Assembly (NCBI RefSeq): GCF_902806685.2
Contig: NC_048552.1
Span: 10,505,662 to 10,569,661, forward strand
Length of the DNA stretch: 64,000 nucleotides
DNA from: Maniola hyperantus
Taxonomy: Eukaryota; Arthropoda; Insecta; Lepidoptera; Nymphalidae
Direction of reading: 5' to 3'
Numbering within the stretch: the stretch's first letter is position 1; each line of letters opens with the position of its first letter. A program made the position numbers and the translations under genes. A model generated the notes under the pieces. The model did no database searches, had not been told where the DNA came from, and saw nothing but the letters and a program-made list of their open reading frames with translations. Below are positions 32,510 to 45,480 of this stretch, piece by piece.

Positions 32510-32732
32510 GTGTACTAGGTGATACCCGCGACTTCGTCTGCGTGAATTTCGGTTTTTAAAAATCCTGTAGGAACTCTTTGATTTCCCGGAATAAAAAGTA
32601 GCCTTTATCCTTCCCGGGATGCAAGCTATCTCTGTAATAAAGTTCGTCAAAATCGGTTGAACAAATGGACCGTGAAAAGCTAGCAGACAGACAGACAGAC
32701 ACACTTTTGGATTTATAATATTGGTATGGATT
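32510..32732 (-). repeat. R1 interspersed repeat
   Basis: A full-length-looking copy from actaggtgatacccgcgact through gggatgcaagctatctctgt and gctagcagacagacagacag to ttggatttataatattggta. Confidence 0.75.
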
Positions 32733-33048
32733 AGGCAAAATGCTTAAAAGTTTGAAACTCTACAGCTACTCTATGTCGTTCTCTGTTCTATATCGCCGCC
32801 GCCAAATTGAAAAGCACACTCCAAAACCCCTTTAGTGGCACGAACGCCGCACAATGGATCACACACCCCACGGTTTTATCTTTTTAAAAATTTGACGTGC
32901 GGAAACCTATGGCGGAAACTTTCAGGAACCCCTGAGCCACTATGTGCTTACTACACACCTACGTAAAATATTACTTTCTACACACGTGACTTAGGTCGTT
33001 ATTTTTTTCCTCAGATTCGGTGGATCATCTTCTTCTCGCGTCGATCCC

Positions 33049-33222
33049 TCAATGCGCATCGTGGCTCCCTCGAGATATCACTTTCTTCACGATGTTGCAC
33101 CACTTTTCCCTGTTGGAGGCCTTACGGAAGGCATTGCAGAAGGGTGTATCGACCGCTTCTCTTATGGTCGGACCAGACGTCTCGGGCTTTGTCCGCGGGG
33201 TCTCTTTCCTCCTTTCGTAGGA
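33049..33222 (-). pseudogene. LINE C-terminal ORF fragment
   Basis: The minus strand reads ERRKETPRTKPETSGPTIRE, AVDTPFCNAFRKASNREKWC and NIVKKVISRGSHDAH then a stop at 33049. The pattern of a basic stretch, then 'A..R..W..iv', is the usual end of non-LTR ORF2 proteins. Only this tail remains. Moderate to low certainty. Confidence 0.4.
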
Positions 33223-33442
33223 TCATATTGAGTGACTATTTCATGAGATTGTGCCTAGGAATTTAATAGGTGGAATATTACATACTTTAGTACTGTTTAC
33301 ATAATTTCTGATAGTTTCACATCATTAAGGGATCTATTCTTTGGCAGGCACGATGTTATAACTTTGTATCATTCAAATGCCTGGTTCAAAATGAGTAGCA
33401 AACATGTCTTCGTGTGGCAATAGTATTTAAGTTATAACATAC

Positions 33443-33686
33443 TAGCTTATGCTCGCGACTTCGTCCGCGTGGACTACACAAATTTCAAACCCATATTTCA
33501 CCCCTTTAGGGGTTGAATTTTCAAAAATACTTTCTTAGCGGGCGCCTACATCATAATAGCTATCTACATGCCAATTTTCAGGCCGATCCGTCCAGTAGTT
33601 TGAGCTGATAGTCCAGTAGGTGTGCGTTGATAGATCAGTCAGTCAGTCAGTCAGTCACCTTTTCCTTTTATATATTTAGATTAAGT
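33443..33686 (-). repeat. R2 interspersed repeat
   Basis: From ctagcttatgctcgcgactt and gtccgcgtggactacacaaa to gatagatcagtcagtcagtc and ttttatatattta. Confidence 0.75.
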
Positions 33687-34458
33687 GGGACGCCTCCGCC
33701 AGCCCGCTCCTTGGTAACTAGCACTCAGCATAGCATTCTAATCTGGCCACTGGATCAACCTTTAAATCGTGAAAAGAAAATATCACTTTCCTTACAAAAA
33801 TAATGTTTGAGAAAGTGTTAGGAGGACTAGAAGATTTTTTCACAATTTAAGTTTGGTACTGTGACGGGGTAGACCGTCACTAGGTAGAAATGAAAAAAAG
33901 ACCAGGGTCGTGAATCAATTCCCTTTAATCAAACTCTTTCACCGCACTACACTGCAGAATTGAGCTAGTAAACGAGGGAACTGGCCTGACGCGTGTAGTT
34001 AGGGCCCTGCCGGCACGCTCGGGTCCAGTGGGTCCTCAGGGTAGGAGGTCACGTCCCAGGCACGCCACACAACACCCCACTAGCCCCATACCGAGTTGTT
34101 ATTCTAAGCCCCACACTAACACAAAGTCCCTTACGGTGCCTTACTTGTAAGTTGTAACGTATTAGAAGTTCGAATGTCCTTTCCGACCGTCCTTAATTAC
34201 ATGCTATGAAAATCATAAGGTACCTATAAAATATACTTAACCTAACTTGCCTACCCCATACATGCACCAGGGGGGTTAAAACAAATGTTGGAGGGTATAC
34301 AAGTTTTATTCTGTGATCCATCATAGCCAGTTATTAAATTACGGCCCTCCGCGACTGGCGACCCATCCAATTATTGTTCTAATTATAATTATTGCACTTT
34401 TCTGCTTATTTGCCGACGTTATTCTTACGTGTTTATAGATTTATATTTATAGTAGGTA

Positions 34459-34855
34459 CAGTGGAAACTAGATTAACCGGACTAATTATTGTTGTCGTTA
34501 GGGATTCGGATAATCGAAAATCCGGATAATCGAATGTATGAAGAAAAGCGGGTTTTGTGCATAATAATATTACCTATGTAGTTCACTATAATAGTATTTT
34601 CAAATTTCAAAGTAAGATAACTATACCAACTGGGATATTATATGAAAGGGTTTTGCCTGTACATTCTAAAACAGATTTTTATTCAGTTTTATGCATAATA
34701 GTTTTTGATTTATCGTACAAAATGGCAGAAAAAATACCCAAGTATGGAACCCTCGGTACGGGAGTCTGACTCGCACTTCGCCGAACATTTTCGGTTGGTA
34801 GTCCGGATAATCGCGAATCCGTATAACTGAGGGCCGGATAATCGAGTTTAAAAGA
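34459..34855. mobile_element. Possible pogo/Tigger-like remnant split by repeat D
   Basis: Starts after a TA with cagtggaaactagattaacc and has several gattcggataatcg and ccggataatcg motifs on both sides of an inserted repeat D fragment (34578-34790). Ending motif ggccggataatcgagttt. The 'gataatcg' style ends resemble pogo-type elements, but no transposase is left. Confidence 0.4.
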
Positions 34856-34999
34856 AGAAGAAAGAAAGAAAATGCATTTATTTGTTGTTGGTGTCACATA
34901 TAAAAAAAAATCCAAATGTAACATTTTCATCTGTGACACCACCCCAAATGGGTGTATACAGCTCAGCATAATGTCTTGCATTATATGCGTTACATTATA

Positions 35000-35745
35000 G
35001 CAGTGATAGCCTAGTGGTTACGCTCACGATGTCCAATCCATCAGCCTGTTTGCGTCCACTGCTGGACATAGGCCTTTCCAAGAGCACGCCACCAAACACG
35101 GTCCTCAGCCTGTCTCATCCACCCGCTCCCAACCACCTTACCGTAATCGGGAATAGCAGGGCTGCCGGGAACTGGGGCTCCTTTATCTGTTGGCGCTGCT
35201 CATTAGAAGTAATGCCCATACTGACCACACTGGGCAGGCGGGTTGGTCAGCGCACGGCTGTAGGCCATTTCGCACCAGTGACGCTGCTGCCCGTCTCTGG
35301 TCTGTGTAATTTAAGTTGTCCGCCACCTGTTATTTTTATTTATTTGGGAAAGTAAACAATTACATAATATGTATTATATATTAAAACTATAACTTAAATC
35401 TATCGCACAAAGTTGGCAAAATTAACTACACTATCCACAGCTTAGCAATAAGACCAGGGCGACACAATGAGAACAATACGATCGAGATAAGATCCCGGGC
35501 ACGCACCTCAACTTTTGGGAGTTATGTGCGTTTTAAGAAATTAAATATCACTCGCTTTTAACGGTGAAGGAAAACATCGTGAGGAAACCTGCATGCCCGA
35601 GCGTTCCCCATAATGTGCTCAAAGGTGTGCGAAGTCTGCCAATGTTCACTAAGCCAGCGTGGTGGACTATGGTCAAACTGTTCTCATATTGAGAGGAGAC
35701 CCATGCTCAGTAGTGAACCGGCGATGGGCCGATCATGATGATGGT
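35000..35745 (+). mobile_element. tRNA-derived SINE (type B) split by an inserted repeat
   Basis: The SINE head gtgatagcctagtggttacg (35003) is cut at about 35028 and resumes at about 35490 with gatcccgggcacgcacctca, continuing to the tail gcgatgggccgatcatgatg. The insert (35029-35345 and beyond) starts gatgtccaatccatcagcct and holds gtccactgctggacataggc. A relative of the insert is at about 40935-41170. Confidence 0.65.
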
Positions 35746-36270
35746 AGGATTAGCAATTCTCGGTTGACGATTGGAAACTAAAATAATAAATAATTCGTTT
35801 GGTTGCGTAGTTGATCACTCCCGTGGGCCCCATACGTCATCTGGAAGGGGACCGCCATTGGACAGTTTAAATTTAGAATTACGCCATCCATTTTGACAAT
35901 GGAGTAACCTGATTAAAGTTTTCATGAGTGAAGAAAATCTGCCCTCGCACACACTGTCCGATTTGCACACGAAGGGTTTCGTAATCCGTACCTCGTTTTG
36001 TACTTTTTTTACATGGCGGCCATTCTGAAATTCACCATCTTGGTTTTTTAGTAGGTATTTGTTGTTAAGTATAGTGGCAATAGAAATACACATTCTGTGA
36101 ATATTTCAACTCTACCTATTGCCACAGTTTTACGATATACCTACATAGTAAACTTTGCTATTACGGTTCATGAGGTGCAGCCCGCTGACAGACAGACGGA
36201 CGGACAGACAGACGGTATGTTTTAAGTTGTACAGGCTAACAGACACACTTTTGCATATATAACAATAATT

Positions 36271-36565
36271 ACTAGATGATGGTCGCGACGTCGTCCGTGT
36301 GGATTTAGGTTTTAAAAAATCTCACAGAAACTTTGATTTTCCGGCATTAAAAAGTTGCCTACGTTCGTCTTCAAGCTAGCAAGCTATCTCTGTACCATTT
36401 TAAAATACCTACCGTGACTGGGAACTCTTACCGGGATAAAAATTATGCTATGTCCGTCCCCGGGTTGCAAGTTATCTCTGTACCTACCTACCTGTAGTCT
36501 AAATCGGTTAAACGGATTACGGATGGGCCGTGTAGAGGTACTTTCGTATTTATAATATTAGTTTA
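36271..36565 (-). repeat. R1 interspersed repeat (rearranged)
   Basis: Has gtcgcgacgtcgtccgtgtg, two cgttcgtct and cgtccccgggttgcaagtta segments and a tail at 36520-36565 (acggatgggccgtgtag, cgtatttataatattag), suggesting a partial internal duplication. Confidence 0.55.
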
Positions 36566-36977
36566 GTATAGATTAGGTAGGTAACTATAAAATCCCGTCT
36601 ATTCATTTAGTCCCGCAATAGTATTCCCAAGGGAAAAGCAGAGCGCAAAGGGCGCGACATTTGGCAACAGTTCGCGACCTTTCTAAACGATATGGGACTA
36701 AAGGGCATCTCCATAAAAATGGTGGTCTTCCCATTGACATTTTTCTAGGCAAATGTTCCGACTTCCGACTGTTTCGAGTATGGAATATTAAGCAAGCAAG
36801 TAGACTTTTGATTTCCGACTTTTTTGATGAGTTTTCATAATTTATACAACCGAAAAAGCTTTAAAATATGCCATGTTCCTAATTTTATCAAACTTAATTA
36901 TATTATACTATAATTATTATTGTACTGATATACTGGTATATCTTGCAAAGAAAATCCAGCTTGTACACTGAACAATC

Positions 36978-37237
36978 TTCTAAATATATATAATAGGAAA
37001 AGGTGACTGACTGACTGACTGATCTATAAACGCACAGCTCAAACTACTGGACGGATCCTGCTGAAACTTGGCATGCAGATAGCTATTATAATGTAGACAT
37101 CCGCTAAGAAAGGAAAGCGCACATCCGTGCGCTAATCCAGTGCGGGCGAGCGCGGGTGACTTGCGGGTGTCCGGGGCGTCTCCCCGTCTCATACCCCGAT
37201 TGCCATCTCAACCTGTCGCGGACTATACCTACATCAA
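36978..37237 (+). repeat. R2 fragment abutting a GC-rich MITE fragment
   Basis: R2 (36978-37113) runs from ctaaatatatataataggaa to catccgctaagaaagga. A MITE fragment follows at 37118-37237, with gcgggcgagcgcgggtgact and cataccccgattgccatctc then aacctgtcgcg. Confidence 0.6.
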
Positions 37238-37239
37238 TT

Positions 37240-38840
37240 TCGCAGAAGTAAAATGAAAGAACATCGTTAAACATCTACCCTTTACACCGTTCCAAGGATC
37301 TAATAAACCGGAATTATCTTCATAAATCGCGAATTTCGACTCAAACTCATAATTTCATATTATAATTAAGAGGGAATTTTGTTGAGGTTGTAAAACATAG
37401 CCAATTAGCTCTGATCTTTCAAATCTTTGCAACTTTGGGGAGAAGGATTTTGTTTTATACTTACCGGTTTACTGATTGTGACCACTTGATGGCAAGTGAG
37501 GGTGCTGCGTTCTAAGAAAAAAGGCTATAGGTATATAAATGAATCAGTGGTAGATTCACTTGACGATTAGAAAGTACTTTGTTATGTTTATTTGAATAAA
37601 AAAGCCTATTTTATTCTATATCGGTAGAGAATAAGTGATTATGCCTTGCTAATAGACACCAAGCCATGTGCCATTTATTTTTAATCCATTGAAGGTTTTC
37701 TACGAAAAATATTTTTATATCACTCAATGAAGCAGCAATGTAGAAGCAACCAATGTCAAATGAGGTCGTTGCCTATCATTCAGTGTTAGACACTGAGTTA
37801 GCGAATCACCCCTGATCAGTGCCATGTGCCATGTGACTTGCTTCGTGAAGTCTCTTCCTTGCAAACTATGACAACTTCTAGAAGAATCTATGCTACTTAA
37901 TTGTCTTTTAATAATGCTTCTTGCATGCCATCAGTCGGCCTAGCGAAAAAAGGAAAAAGGTATGCCACTTTTGTGAAAGATACCTACTTACCTAGTCATC
38001 ATGTATAGTCACATAAAAACTAAAATTATAAAATTACCGCTTCGACTTTACTTTCTTTATAACAAAACCAAAAAATTAAGTTCGGAACTGCTTAATTTGT
38101 CCTTTATTGCGAAGTTTGGTCGATTCAAAGGCATTTTTTGCCTGTGGTTCTTCTTTATTGCCTTGTAATTTATTTAAACATACATTTGTCATTTAGACGA
38201 TTTGTACAATTACCGATACAAAAAATCGCCTAAATGACAAACATAAGTAGGATTCCCTTATTGTGGTTTAGTTTTTGCTCAATTTCTAAAATATCCTATA
38301 AGTCTCGCAAATTGCTATTGCGCTGGAACCAGGTTTCATTAACATCGAAATGACGTCATTTTTACGCCAGCTGAAATAAAAATATACCATCAGTTCGAAA
38401 CTTTAGGCTAGTGCTGACGTCACAAAAATGGCGGCCACGCGTATTAGCAATTCGCGGGATTTTTTCCATAAATCGAATAGAAGCCATCGCGTCGCGTCGT
38501 CTTTGCAATTTATTTATTTCACAATGAAAGGTTGTTAAAGTGTCAATAATTTTAATGCCTTTTCACCAGGGTTCTTTCAGCAATGGTTTAAGAGATTTGT
38601 CATTTTACTGTGGTTATCTACGCGGATTGAAACAAGAGTTAAATGAGGGGGGAATGACAGCACCCTTGTACTTTTGTAGGCCATTAACAGCACCTGCGGC
38701 TTCCATTCTTCTTGCTTTTAGAATAAGTACGAGTTCAGAAGTTATTGTTCTCATTTACAAAACATAGGTACCTACTTAGGTCGTTCTCAAATTGTTTTTT
38801 CTTTAAAAATAATTTTAGGCATGTTTTTTATCACTAACTA
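37240..38840. other. AT-rich stretch without genes
   Basis: No supported coding region. Holds a LINE-type 3' fragment near 37545-37605 (atgaatcagtggtagattca) and an imperfect hairpin at about 38188-38243, where ttgtcatttagacgatttgt pairs with aatcgcctaaatgacaaa. Confidence 0.45.
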
Positions 38841-38841
38841 T

Positions 38842-39010
38842 CTTTATGCTCGCGACTTCGTCCGCGTGGACTACAAAAATTTCAAACGCCTATTTCACCG
38901 CTTTGGGGTTGAATTTTCAAAAATCCTTTCATAGTGGATGCCTAGGTCATAATAGCTATCTGCATGCCAAACAGCCCGATCCCTCAAGTAGTTTGAGCTG
39001 TGCGTTGTTT
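38842..39010 (-). repeat. R2 interspersed repeat, truncated
   Basis: ttatgctcgcgacttcgtcc through tcaaaaatcctttcatagtg to gtagtttgagctgtgcgttg. Confidence 0.65.
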
Positions 39011-39169
39011 AGGGTTGCTAGGTCTCAAAACAGAAAAGCCGAATTGGCTAGTCAGTTTAGCCGGATATTTGGGTAAAAAGGCCGGACAACCTAAATTTTT
39101 TTGTCTTAGTAGATATAACACGATAAAGGCTTTTTATCATTTACCTTAAAATCTTCTTAAATTCATTAG

Positions 39170-39222
39170 AATCATTTCGTTGTTCTTTCATTAAAAGAAC
39201 AACGAAATTAAATGAATCAGTC
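39170..39222. repeat. Hairpin
   Basis: atttcgttgttctt and aagaacaacgaaat flank a short ttcattaa-like loop. Confidence 0.55.
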
Positions 39223-39343
39223 TTCTTTTTCAATTTTTTTTGTTTTTTTAATCATTCATTCTATTGCAATTTGCAATGGAAAAAAAAACTATAATGAATG
39301 AACCAGTCCTAGTCCTTTGTCATTATCCATCACTACCCATATA

Positions 39344-39505
39344 TGAAAGTGTGTTTGTTTGTTAGTTTGTCCTTCAATCACATCGCAACGGATCGATAGA
39401 CGGAGAGTGACATAAGCTACTTTTTATCCCGAAAAAGAGTTCCCACAGGAGATTAAAAGACGTAACTACACGCGAACGAAGTCGCGGGCATCAGCCAGTA
39501 CCTAA
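39344..39505 (+). repeat. R1 interspersed repeat, short
   Basis: atatgaaagtgtgtttgttt, caatcacatcgcaacggatc and gcgaacgaagtcgcgggcat. Confidence 0.6.
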
Positions 39506-39806
39506 CTAATATTATCATTAGAATACTGTGTAATATTTCGGGAAGTGGATAGCATTTGGGTAGCATTTATCCGACAGCACACAAAGGGGTTAGGGGTGCG
39601 AGCAATCGAGTGTTAATATCTGTCGGTCGTCTTATAAAAAAACATCAAATAACACTTTATTTAGAGAAAGAGGGACGGTGACGACTTGTAAGTAATTTCG
39701 TTTTGCTTGTGCTCATGGATTTTGATAAATATTTTTTAAATTTGAATTTGCGTTTTACTTTTACACTTCTGACATGACACTGAGTGTAAATCAGCCGTTA
39801 ATTTAT

Positions 39807-40169
39807 GACGACCTCCTTGACGCAGTGGTAAGCGCTGTGGTACCTATTGTTAGTGGGTGATCCCGGGTTCGATTCCCGGCAGGGGTATGGAATTTTACAA
39901 TTTCTAAATTTCTGGTCTAGTCTGGTGGGAGGTTTCGGCCGTGGCTAGTTACCATCCTACCGGCAAAAGCCGTGCCGCCAAACGATTTATGGTTCCGGTA
40001 CAATGCCATGTAGAAATAGAAACCAAAGGGGTACCTACTTACTTATGGGTTTAATAAAAACTGCCAAACCCCTTCCAGGTTAGCCCGCATCCATCTTAGA
40101 TTGCATCGTCACTTACCACCAGGTGAGATTGCAGTCACGGGCTAACTTGTGTCTGAATAAATAAATAAA
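39807..40169 (+). mobile_element. tRNA-derived SINE (type C)
   Basis: The head cctccttgacgcagtggtaa carries an A box and gggttcgattcccggcaggg a B box. The body has ggtggaggtt-like gtctggtgggaggtttcggc, ccggtacaatgccatgtag and ccaggtgagattgcagtcac. The tail is (aaat)n. An inverted copy is at 46985-47325 and a 3' fragment at about 60216-60285. Confidence 0.78.
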
Positions 40170-40359
40170 AAATTTGGCGCATAAAATTACCTAATAAAAT
40201 TAAATTGGTATTAATACCTAGTAACTGGTTCTAATACGGCCCGAAAGCATAGGTGGTGAGAATAAAGTTTCTTTTACGTGTAGCAAATTCTACACAGAAT
40301 AAATCGGCAGGAAAATTTGCACTTTACTGTTTTCAAAAGGCAAGTAAAACAATGAAAAA

Positions 40360-40500
40360 AATCAAATTAAAATATTTTTTAATCAATTAAACTTTTACTT
40401 TAATCAATTAAACTTTTGAATCGTCAAATGCATCTTCTACTGGTTCGGAATGCCTTTCCTGCTGAGAAGAACCAGCAAGATCTCAGCGGTTTATGTACAA
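40360..40500 (-). repeat. LINE-type 3' fragment
   Basis: On the minus strand it has the 'agaaccagcaagaaactcgg'-style module seen at 48465-48530 and in the 929-bp LTRs, here as ggttcttctcagcaggaaag. Confidence 0.4.
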
Positions 40501-40934
40501 TATTATGCCATCAACAAATCATTATTATTATTTATTACTACTTAGGTTGATATACCACAGAATACATTTACTCCAAGCTACTTATTATGGGAGGAAAACT
40601 TCTATGTAATTTTGTCAATAAGAAAGAAACATTTTTTGCCTATTATGTACCTATGGATTTTTTAATTAAAGTGAATAGAGGGTTAGATTACAGGGGTGCC
40701 ACCATTACCAATTTTCCCACTTCCAACTAGCAATGACTGTCTGTTCTTTGAGTTTCCACTCAATAGCTTCACTTTACTACCACTTGCTAATAAAGTGAAG
40801 TGCACTAACCCCGTTTTCCACTAAACCACGGAGTAAGAGGGCGAGGAATTAAGGTGATCGTATACACCGAGAAGTTTCGTAAGAGCCGCAAGAGCCGTAT
40901 GGCGCAACGCACACCGGCACAGTGCCTGGTTATC

Positions 40935-41170
40935 GTCGTCAACCCATAGACGTCCACTGCTAAACATAAGTCTCTTGTAGGGACTTCCACACGCCACCGC
41001 TTGAATCCAGCTGCTAACTTCAAAAGAGTTCCTGCGACTCTTTTGAAGTCGTCTGTCCACTACAAGATTTTGCCCATAATAACCGCGCTGGACAGGCGTC
41101 TTGGTTATCGTAGGGCTAATAGACTGATCGCGCCGGTGTTGCTTTTGCCCGACACCGGTCTGTGCTACTC
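40935..41170 (+). repeat. Unclassified interspersed repeat
   Basis: Shares cgtccactgctaaacataag and ctggacaggcgtcttggtta with the insert at 35029-35345 (cgtccactgctggacatagg, ctgggcaggcgggttggtca). It contains a local perfect repeat of tcaaaagagt/actcttttga around 41020-41048. Confidence 0.5.
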
Positions 41171-41248
41171 GGCACGGATGAAATTAAAAGGCCAAATTTG
41201 GGCCTCCAAATTCGGTCACCCATCCAGACAATCTCGCTTAGTCTTGAG

Positions 41249-41500
41249 TTCATCATCATCATCATGATCAACCTATAGCCACGCCGGCCCACTACAGAGC
41301 ACGGATCTCCTCTCAGAATGACAATAGTTTAGGTCATAGTCTTTCACGCTGTAACAGTGCAGATTGGCAGACCTCACACACCATTATGGAGAACTTTCAG
41401 GCATGCCGGTTTTCTCACCATGTTTTCCTTCACCGTTAAAGGAATCTTACTATTTGCTCAAAATACACATAAACTCCGAAAAGTCCGATGTTTTAACTAC
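41249..41500 (-). mobile_element. tRNA-derived SINE (type B), 3' part
   Basis: Inverted. catcatcatcatgatcaacc, cactacagagcacggatctc, caccattatggagaactttc, accatgttttccttcaccgt and acacataaactccgaaa. Confidence 0.65.
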
Positions 41501-44350
41501 TTACTACAATATCACCGCTCAGTCTTGAGGTAATGTTCCTTAATTAGCGGAATCAATTGATAGGTCGCTGTCGTAACTATGCCACTCGATCGTCCCCTCT
41601 TTCAGTATCTACTGAAGAACGTGTTTTTTTTGCGATTTTTGAGGCTCCATCTGAAGTTGCGGCTTTTGCGGCCGTGTGCGCCCTCCTTTAGAGGAAGCCC
41701 TCACATAGGGCGAGGAATTAAGCGATACATTCATCCGTGGACAATAGCAGGTGTACTCGCGAATCTGCATACCGACTTTAAGTAATTGGCCTCGAAATAG
41801 GGTTGTCACAAGTTTTGAAATGAAACGTCGAAACGTCGTAGAGAAACGACGATTAGATGGAAAAATAGACAATAATTCGTAGACAAACGTAGTGGTCCTA
41901 ACTCAAATCAGCTAAAGACTAAGATAGGACAGTTAGTCATGCGAGCGACGATGAGGTCGTGAAGATAAGAGAACGTACCTACATATTTTGCTTGGCATAC
42001 TAGGGTAAAATAATTTTGCACCGAATTTCAAAATTTGTACGCCAAAGAATAAGTCTTATGAAAATTCTACGATGTTTATTGTAGACATGAACTAGTGGCA
42101 TGCAGATTTCTGTGACTATTATCTACGTGAAAATTAAATACAATTATCTAAAAATGTAAACACATTTTTAACAGAAGCCAATACCAGCCAGAACCTCAAT
42201 ATCTACTCGCAGCTTTAAATTCTAAGCTTTTTAGCTTTGATTTCTTTTAAAATACAGGCTGTTGGAAAAATTATGTCTTTTTATGTGATAAGTGACAACC
42301 CTACTGGGGGGAGTGGTAGGTCGTCTACAATGGGACTCCCATCACAATGAGTGGCGCCTTCATTATTTACAAATGAGCGCATAAATCTACCGCGAACGAT
42401 CCAGAGTCATACTAATTGCGAATGTGTGCATCCCTTTCACTCGTAACCTTTACACCGTATGTGCGATAAGGGCAACATTATAAGATTAGAAGATTATCGG
42501 AGAGAGACAGTTATGTCAATTGTCTTGATGCAGGATATGATGGTGTTAGAGATAGCTCGATTAGCATTCAAAATTAGGATACAATCGTGAGAAACTGTGT
42601 GAAGAATTAATGTGTTGCAGTCCAAGTAAATAATAAGGCATTAGGTAGGTACTCATAAAGTCTTATAGCTTTCCGGAAATAATATAATTAATATGAAATT
42701 TGGCAGTTACCTATACAAAAAATTCATTTAGTTAAGCACAGAAAATTAAAAAAATTCCACGGGATTCTTATAAAACATGACCTACGCGGACGAAGTCACG
42801 GGCATTAGTTAGTTTGTTCATATGTTTAAAAACACGAAATGTAAATATAAGATTCGTTCTAAATAAAAATTGTGACGGTTTAAAAGTCCCCCGCGTCTAA
42901 AGTGCTCAGCCTCACGCCAGTATCGAGTCAACAACGTCTTAAAACGATTACAGGCAGTTGTCAAGGTGTAAGGGAGTGAGGGAACACGCAAATCGCATTA
43001 GGTATGTTAAATCTCGGCCCCCGAGGGGCTGGAGCGGTTTTTTTGCGATATTTTTATGCGTATCGCTTACTTTTCTGATTATTGTTCGGGAGCCATTTGC
43101 ATTACATTTGTGTGTAGTGCTGACGAGTAATTTTGATCTTTATATTCTAATTATGTAATATTATAAATGCGAAAATGTGTTTGTTTGTTTGTTACAATTA
43201 CGCTGAAACAGAGCTACGGATCAACGTGATTTTTTGCATATACAAGTAGGTAAATATATGAGTACAAGTAAAGATGAACTGTCTGACTGACGTCTGATCA
43301 ATGTACAGTTGAAAACTTCTTCTCAGACTGGTGCATTTGGAACCCTTGTATTACCTAATTAATTATACCTTCGTATAATTAATTATCACCATTACGTCAT
43401 TTTATTTGTCAAATTTAACAATTATTAACAATCAAAGTGTACAGTGGAATCCATTTTGAATAACAAGCTTTGAAATTGACGTTTACCACTGGGTCAAGAA
43501 ACTTAAGATTTTGTATGTTGTCTCTTTATAACGTATCTACGTTACGATGATTTTTAATCCTTTCCTGGTAGATAGATATCTACGGAAAGGATTTTTAAAA
43601 ATCAACGGAATTTAAAAAAAGTCTTGATGACTTGAAAGTCGTGATTGAACAAGGTTGGCTTAACATATTAATATGCTCTAGGAGAACTTTTAACATGTCA
43701 AAATATTTAAGATAAGGATACTTAAAATTAAATGTAAAGTATCAACAGGTTTGAGTCACGCTACCCAGTTGACATTCCCTTAAGTTGGTTTCCAAGGAGT
43801 TGTCAGAAAGCCGCAGCGAATCAACACCGCGTGGCAGAAGCAGGATCAATTTACTTTATAGATACCAAGTCACTCTTAATCGTTGTTGCCACTTAAACCA
43901 TCCTTTTCCTTAAGCCTGTTTTTTTTAAAGAAAATAGTACCTATTGAAATATAAATCTGGTTTTATAGAGCAACAATAGGCACAAGATCTTGGCCTATTT
44001 TCGAAGGTACCGTACCAGAAGAGTGCCCTTTACTAAGCCTCTGTTCGTCCGTCCCGTCCGTCTGTCTGTCAGCGGGCTGTATCTGCCATAGAAATAAACG
44101 TCTATTTATTTATTTTAACAGAAGTAGGTAAAAGTTTTAGTCACTTTTAAATAGTCATTAGTGAATCAATTTTGTATAGCAGTGAGATGATTTGAAACCA
44201 TATCTAAATATCAATTTTTTTTAAATTTATTTAACAGACACTAATGTAATCGATGACAACTGAACACTACATTTGCGCCAATTAAACTTAATATGAAGGT
44301 GTATAGCAAAAACAATAAAATTATATAAATACAAGTATTAAATAATTAAG
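41501..44350. other. Gene-free stretch with minor repeats
   Basis: No coding region I can support. R1 remnants at 42690-42815 and 43155-43235. A hairpin at about 43550-43608, where tttaatcctttcc pairs with ggaaaggatttt. Confidence 0.45.
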
Positions 44351-44354
44351 TTAT

Positions 44355-44546
44355 CTTCTATACTATTATATAAAGAGGTAATGTCGTTAAGTTTGTTTGT
44401 AGGGGGTAATCTTTGGAACTACTAAACCGATTTTAAAAATTCTTTCACCAGTAGAAAGCTACATTATTCCTGAGTGACATAAGCTATACGGGATCTTTAA
44501 AAACCTAAATCTACGCGGGCGAACCCGCGGGGATCAGCTAGTTTTA
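44355..44546 (+). repeat. Interspersed repeat related to R1
   Basis: tactattatataaagaggta, ttctttcaccagtagaaagc, then ctacgcgggcgaacccgcgg and ggatcagctagtt. It shares the middle section with 16801-16925. Confidence 0.55.
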
Positions 44547-44634
44547 AATATTTTAAATGCATATCAACTAAGGTAAGGTAAAGTAAGGCTGTTAATTATT
44601 ATAGTGTCGACATATCACTGCCCGCGGCCGATAT

Positions 44635-45030
44635 TATACCGAGGGAATTTCATTAGCTGCTCGCTGTAACAGGGCAGGCCTGGATTAGAATGCCGGGGCA
44701 TTGTGCATTGAGTTATCGCTCTCAGAGGCTGCTATTGAAGTCATAGATGCTACAGCTAAATTGTTAATTAAGGATTTCTTCAATATTTCTGTAAATGAGA
44801 GGATTTCATTAGCTGCCCGCTGTGCACAATGCCGGGCCATTGTGCATACAGTTATAGCTCAGAGAAGCTGCAATTGAAGCCATAGATGTTGCAGCTACCA
44901 TACGAACTCGGGATTTCTTTAATATTCCCGGTGCCTAGCTGCCAGTAACGGCATGCCTGGATTAGAATGCTGGGGCAGAGTGCATTGAGAAGCTGCTTTG
45001 TAGTCATATTATGTTGCAGCTGTCATGTAA
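44635..45030. repeat. About three imperfect tandem units of ~150 bp
   Basis: Units start near 44645, 44798 and 44930 with ttcattagctgcccgctgt-like sequence, continue with gccggggcattgtgcattga and end gaagccatagatgttgcagc. No ORF, no known family. Confidence 0.6.
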
Positions 45031-45242
45031 ATTAATGAACGAAGAAAGATTTATAGAGTTATTATAAAGAATGACGATTAATTATTTGATTAACTGCAAC
45101 ATGGTGGCCGGCAGAGTCAAATTGGCCGCGATTGGTCCTTTTAATTGTTTGAAATATGCGGCCAGTTGCAAGGAATGGTTTAATGGTGCGGGCTCTATGC
45201 TTTGGCATAAAACCAAAAATATTCAATCACTACCCATATCAC

Positions 45243-45480
45243 TACCCATATTATCACAACCCAAATTATAAATGCGAAAATGTGTTTGTTTGTTGGTTTA
45301 TTGGTTTGTTGGTTTGACCTTCAACCACGTCGCAATGGAGCAATGGATTAACGTGATTTTTTGCATGGGTATAGTTAAAGACCTGGAGAGTGAATTAGGC
45401 TACATTTTATTCCAAAAACTAAAGAGTTCCTACGGGATTTTTGAAATGTAAATCCACGTGGACGAGTTCGTGGGCATTGC
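45243..45480 (+). repeat. R1 interspersed repeat
   Basis: cccaaattataaatgcgaaa, accacgtcgcaatggagcaa, ttttttgcatgggtatagtt and gacgagttcgtgggcattgc. Confidence 0.65.

Noticed and set aside
39810..39890. Possible tRNA gene
   Set aside because: A and B boxes are present, but the sequence continues into a type-C SINE body with a tail and recurs inverted at 46985-47325.
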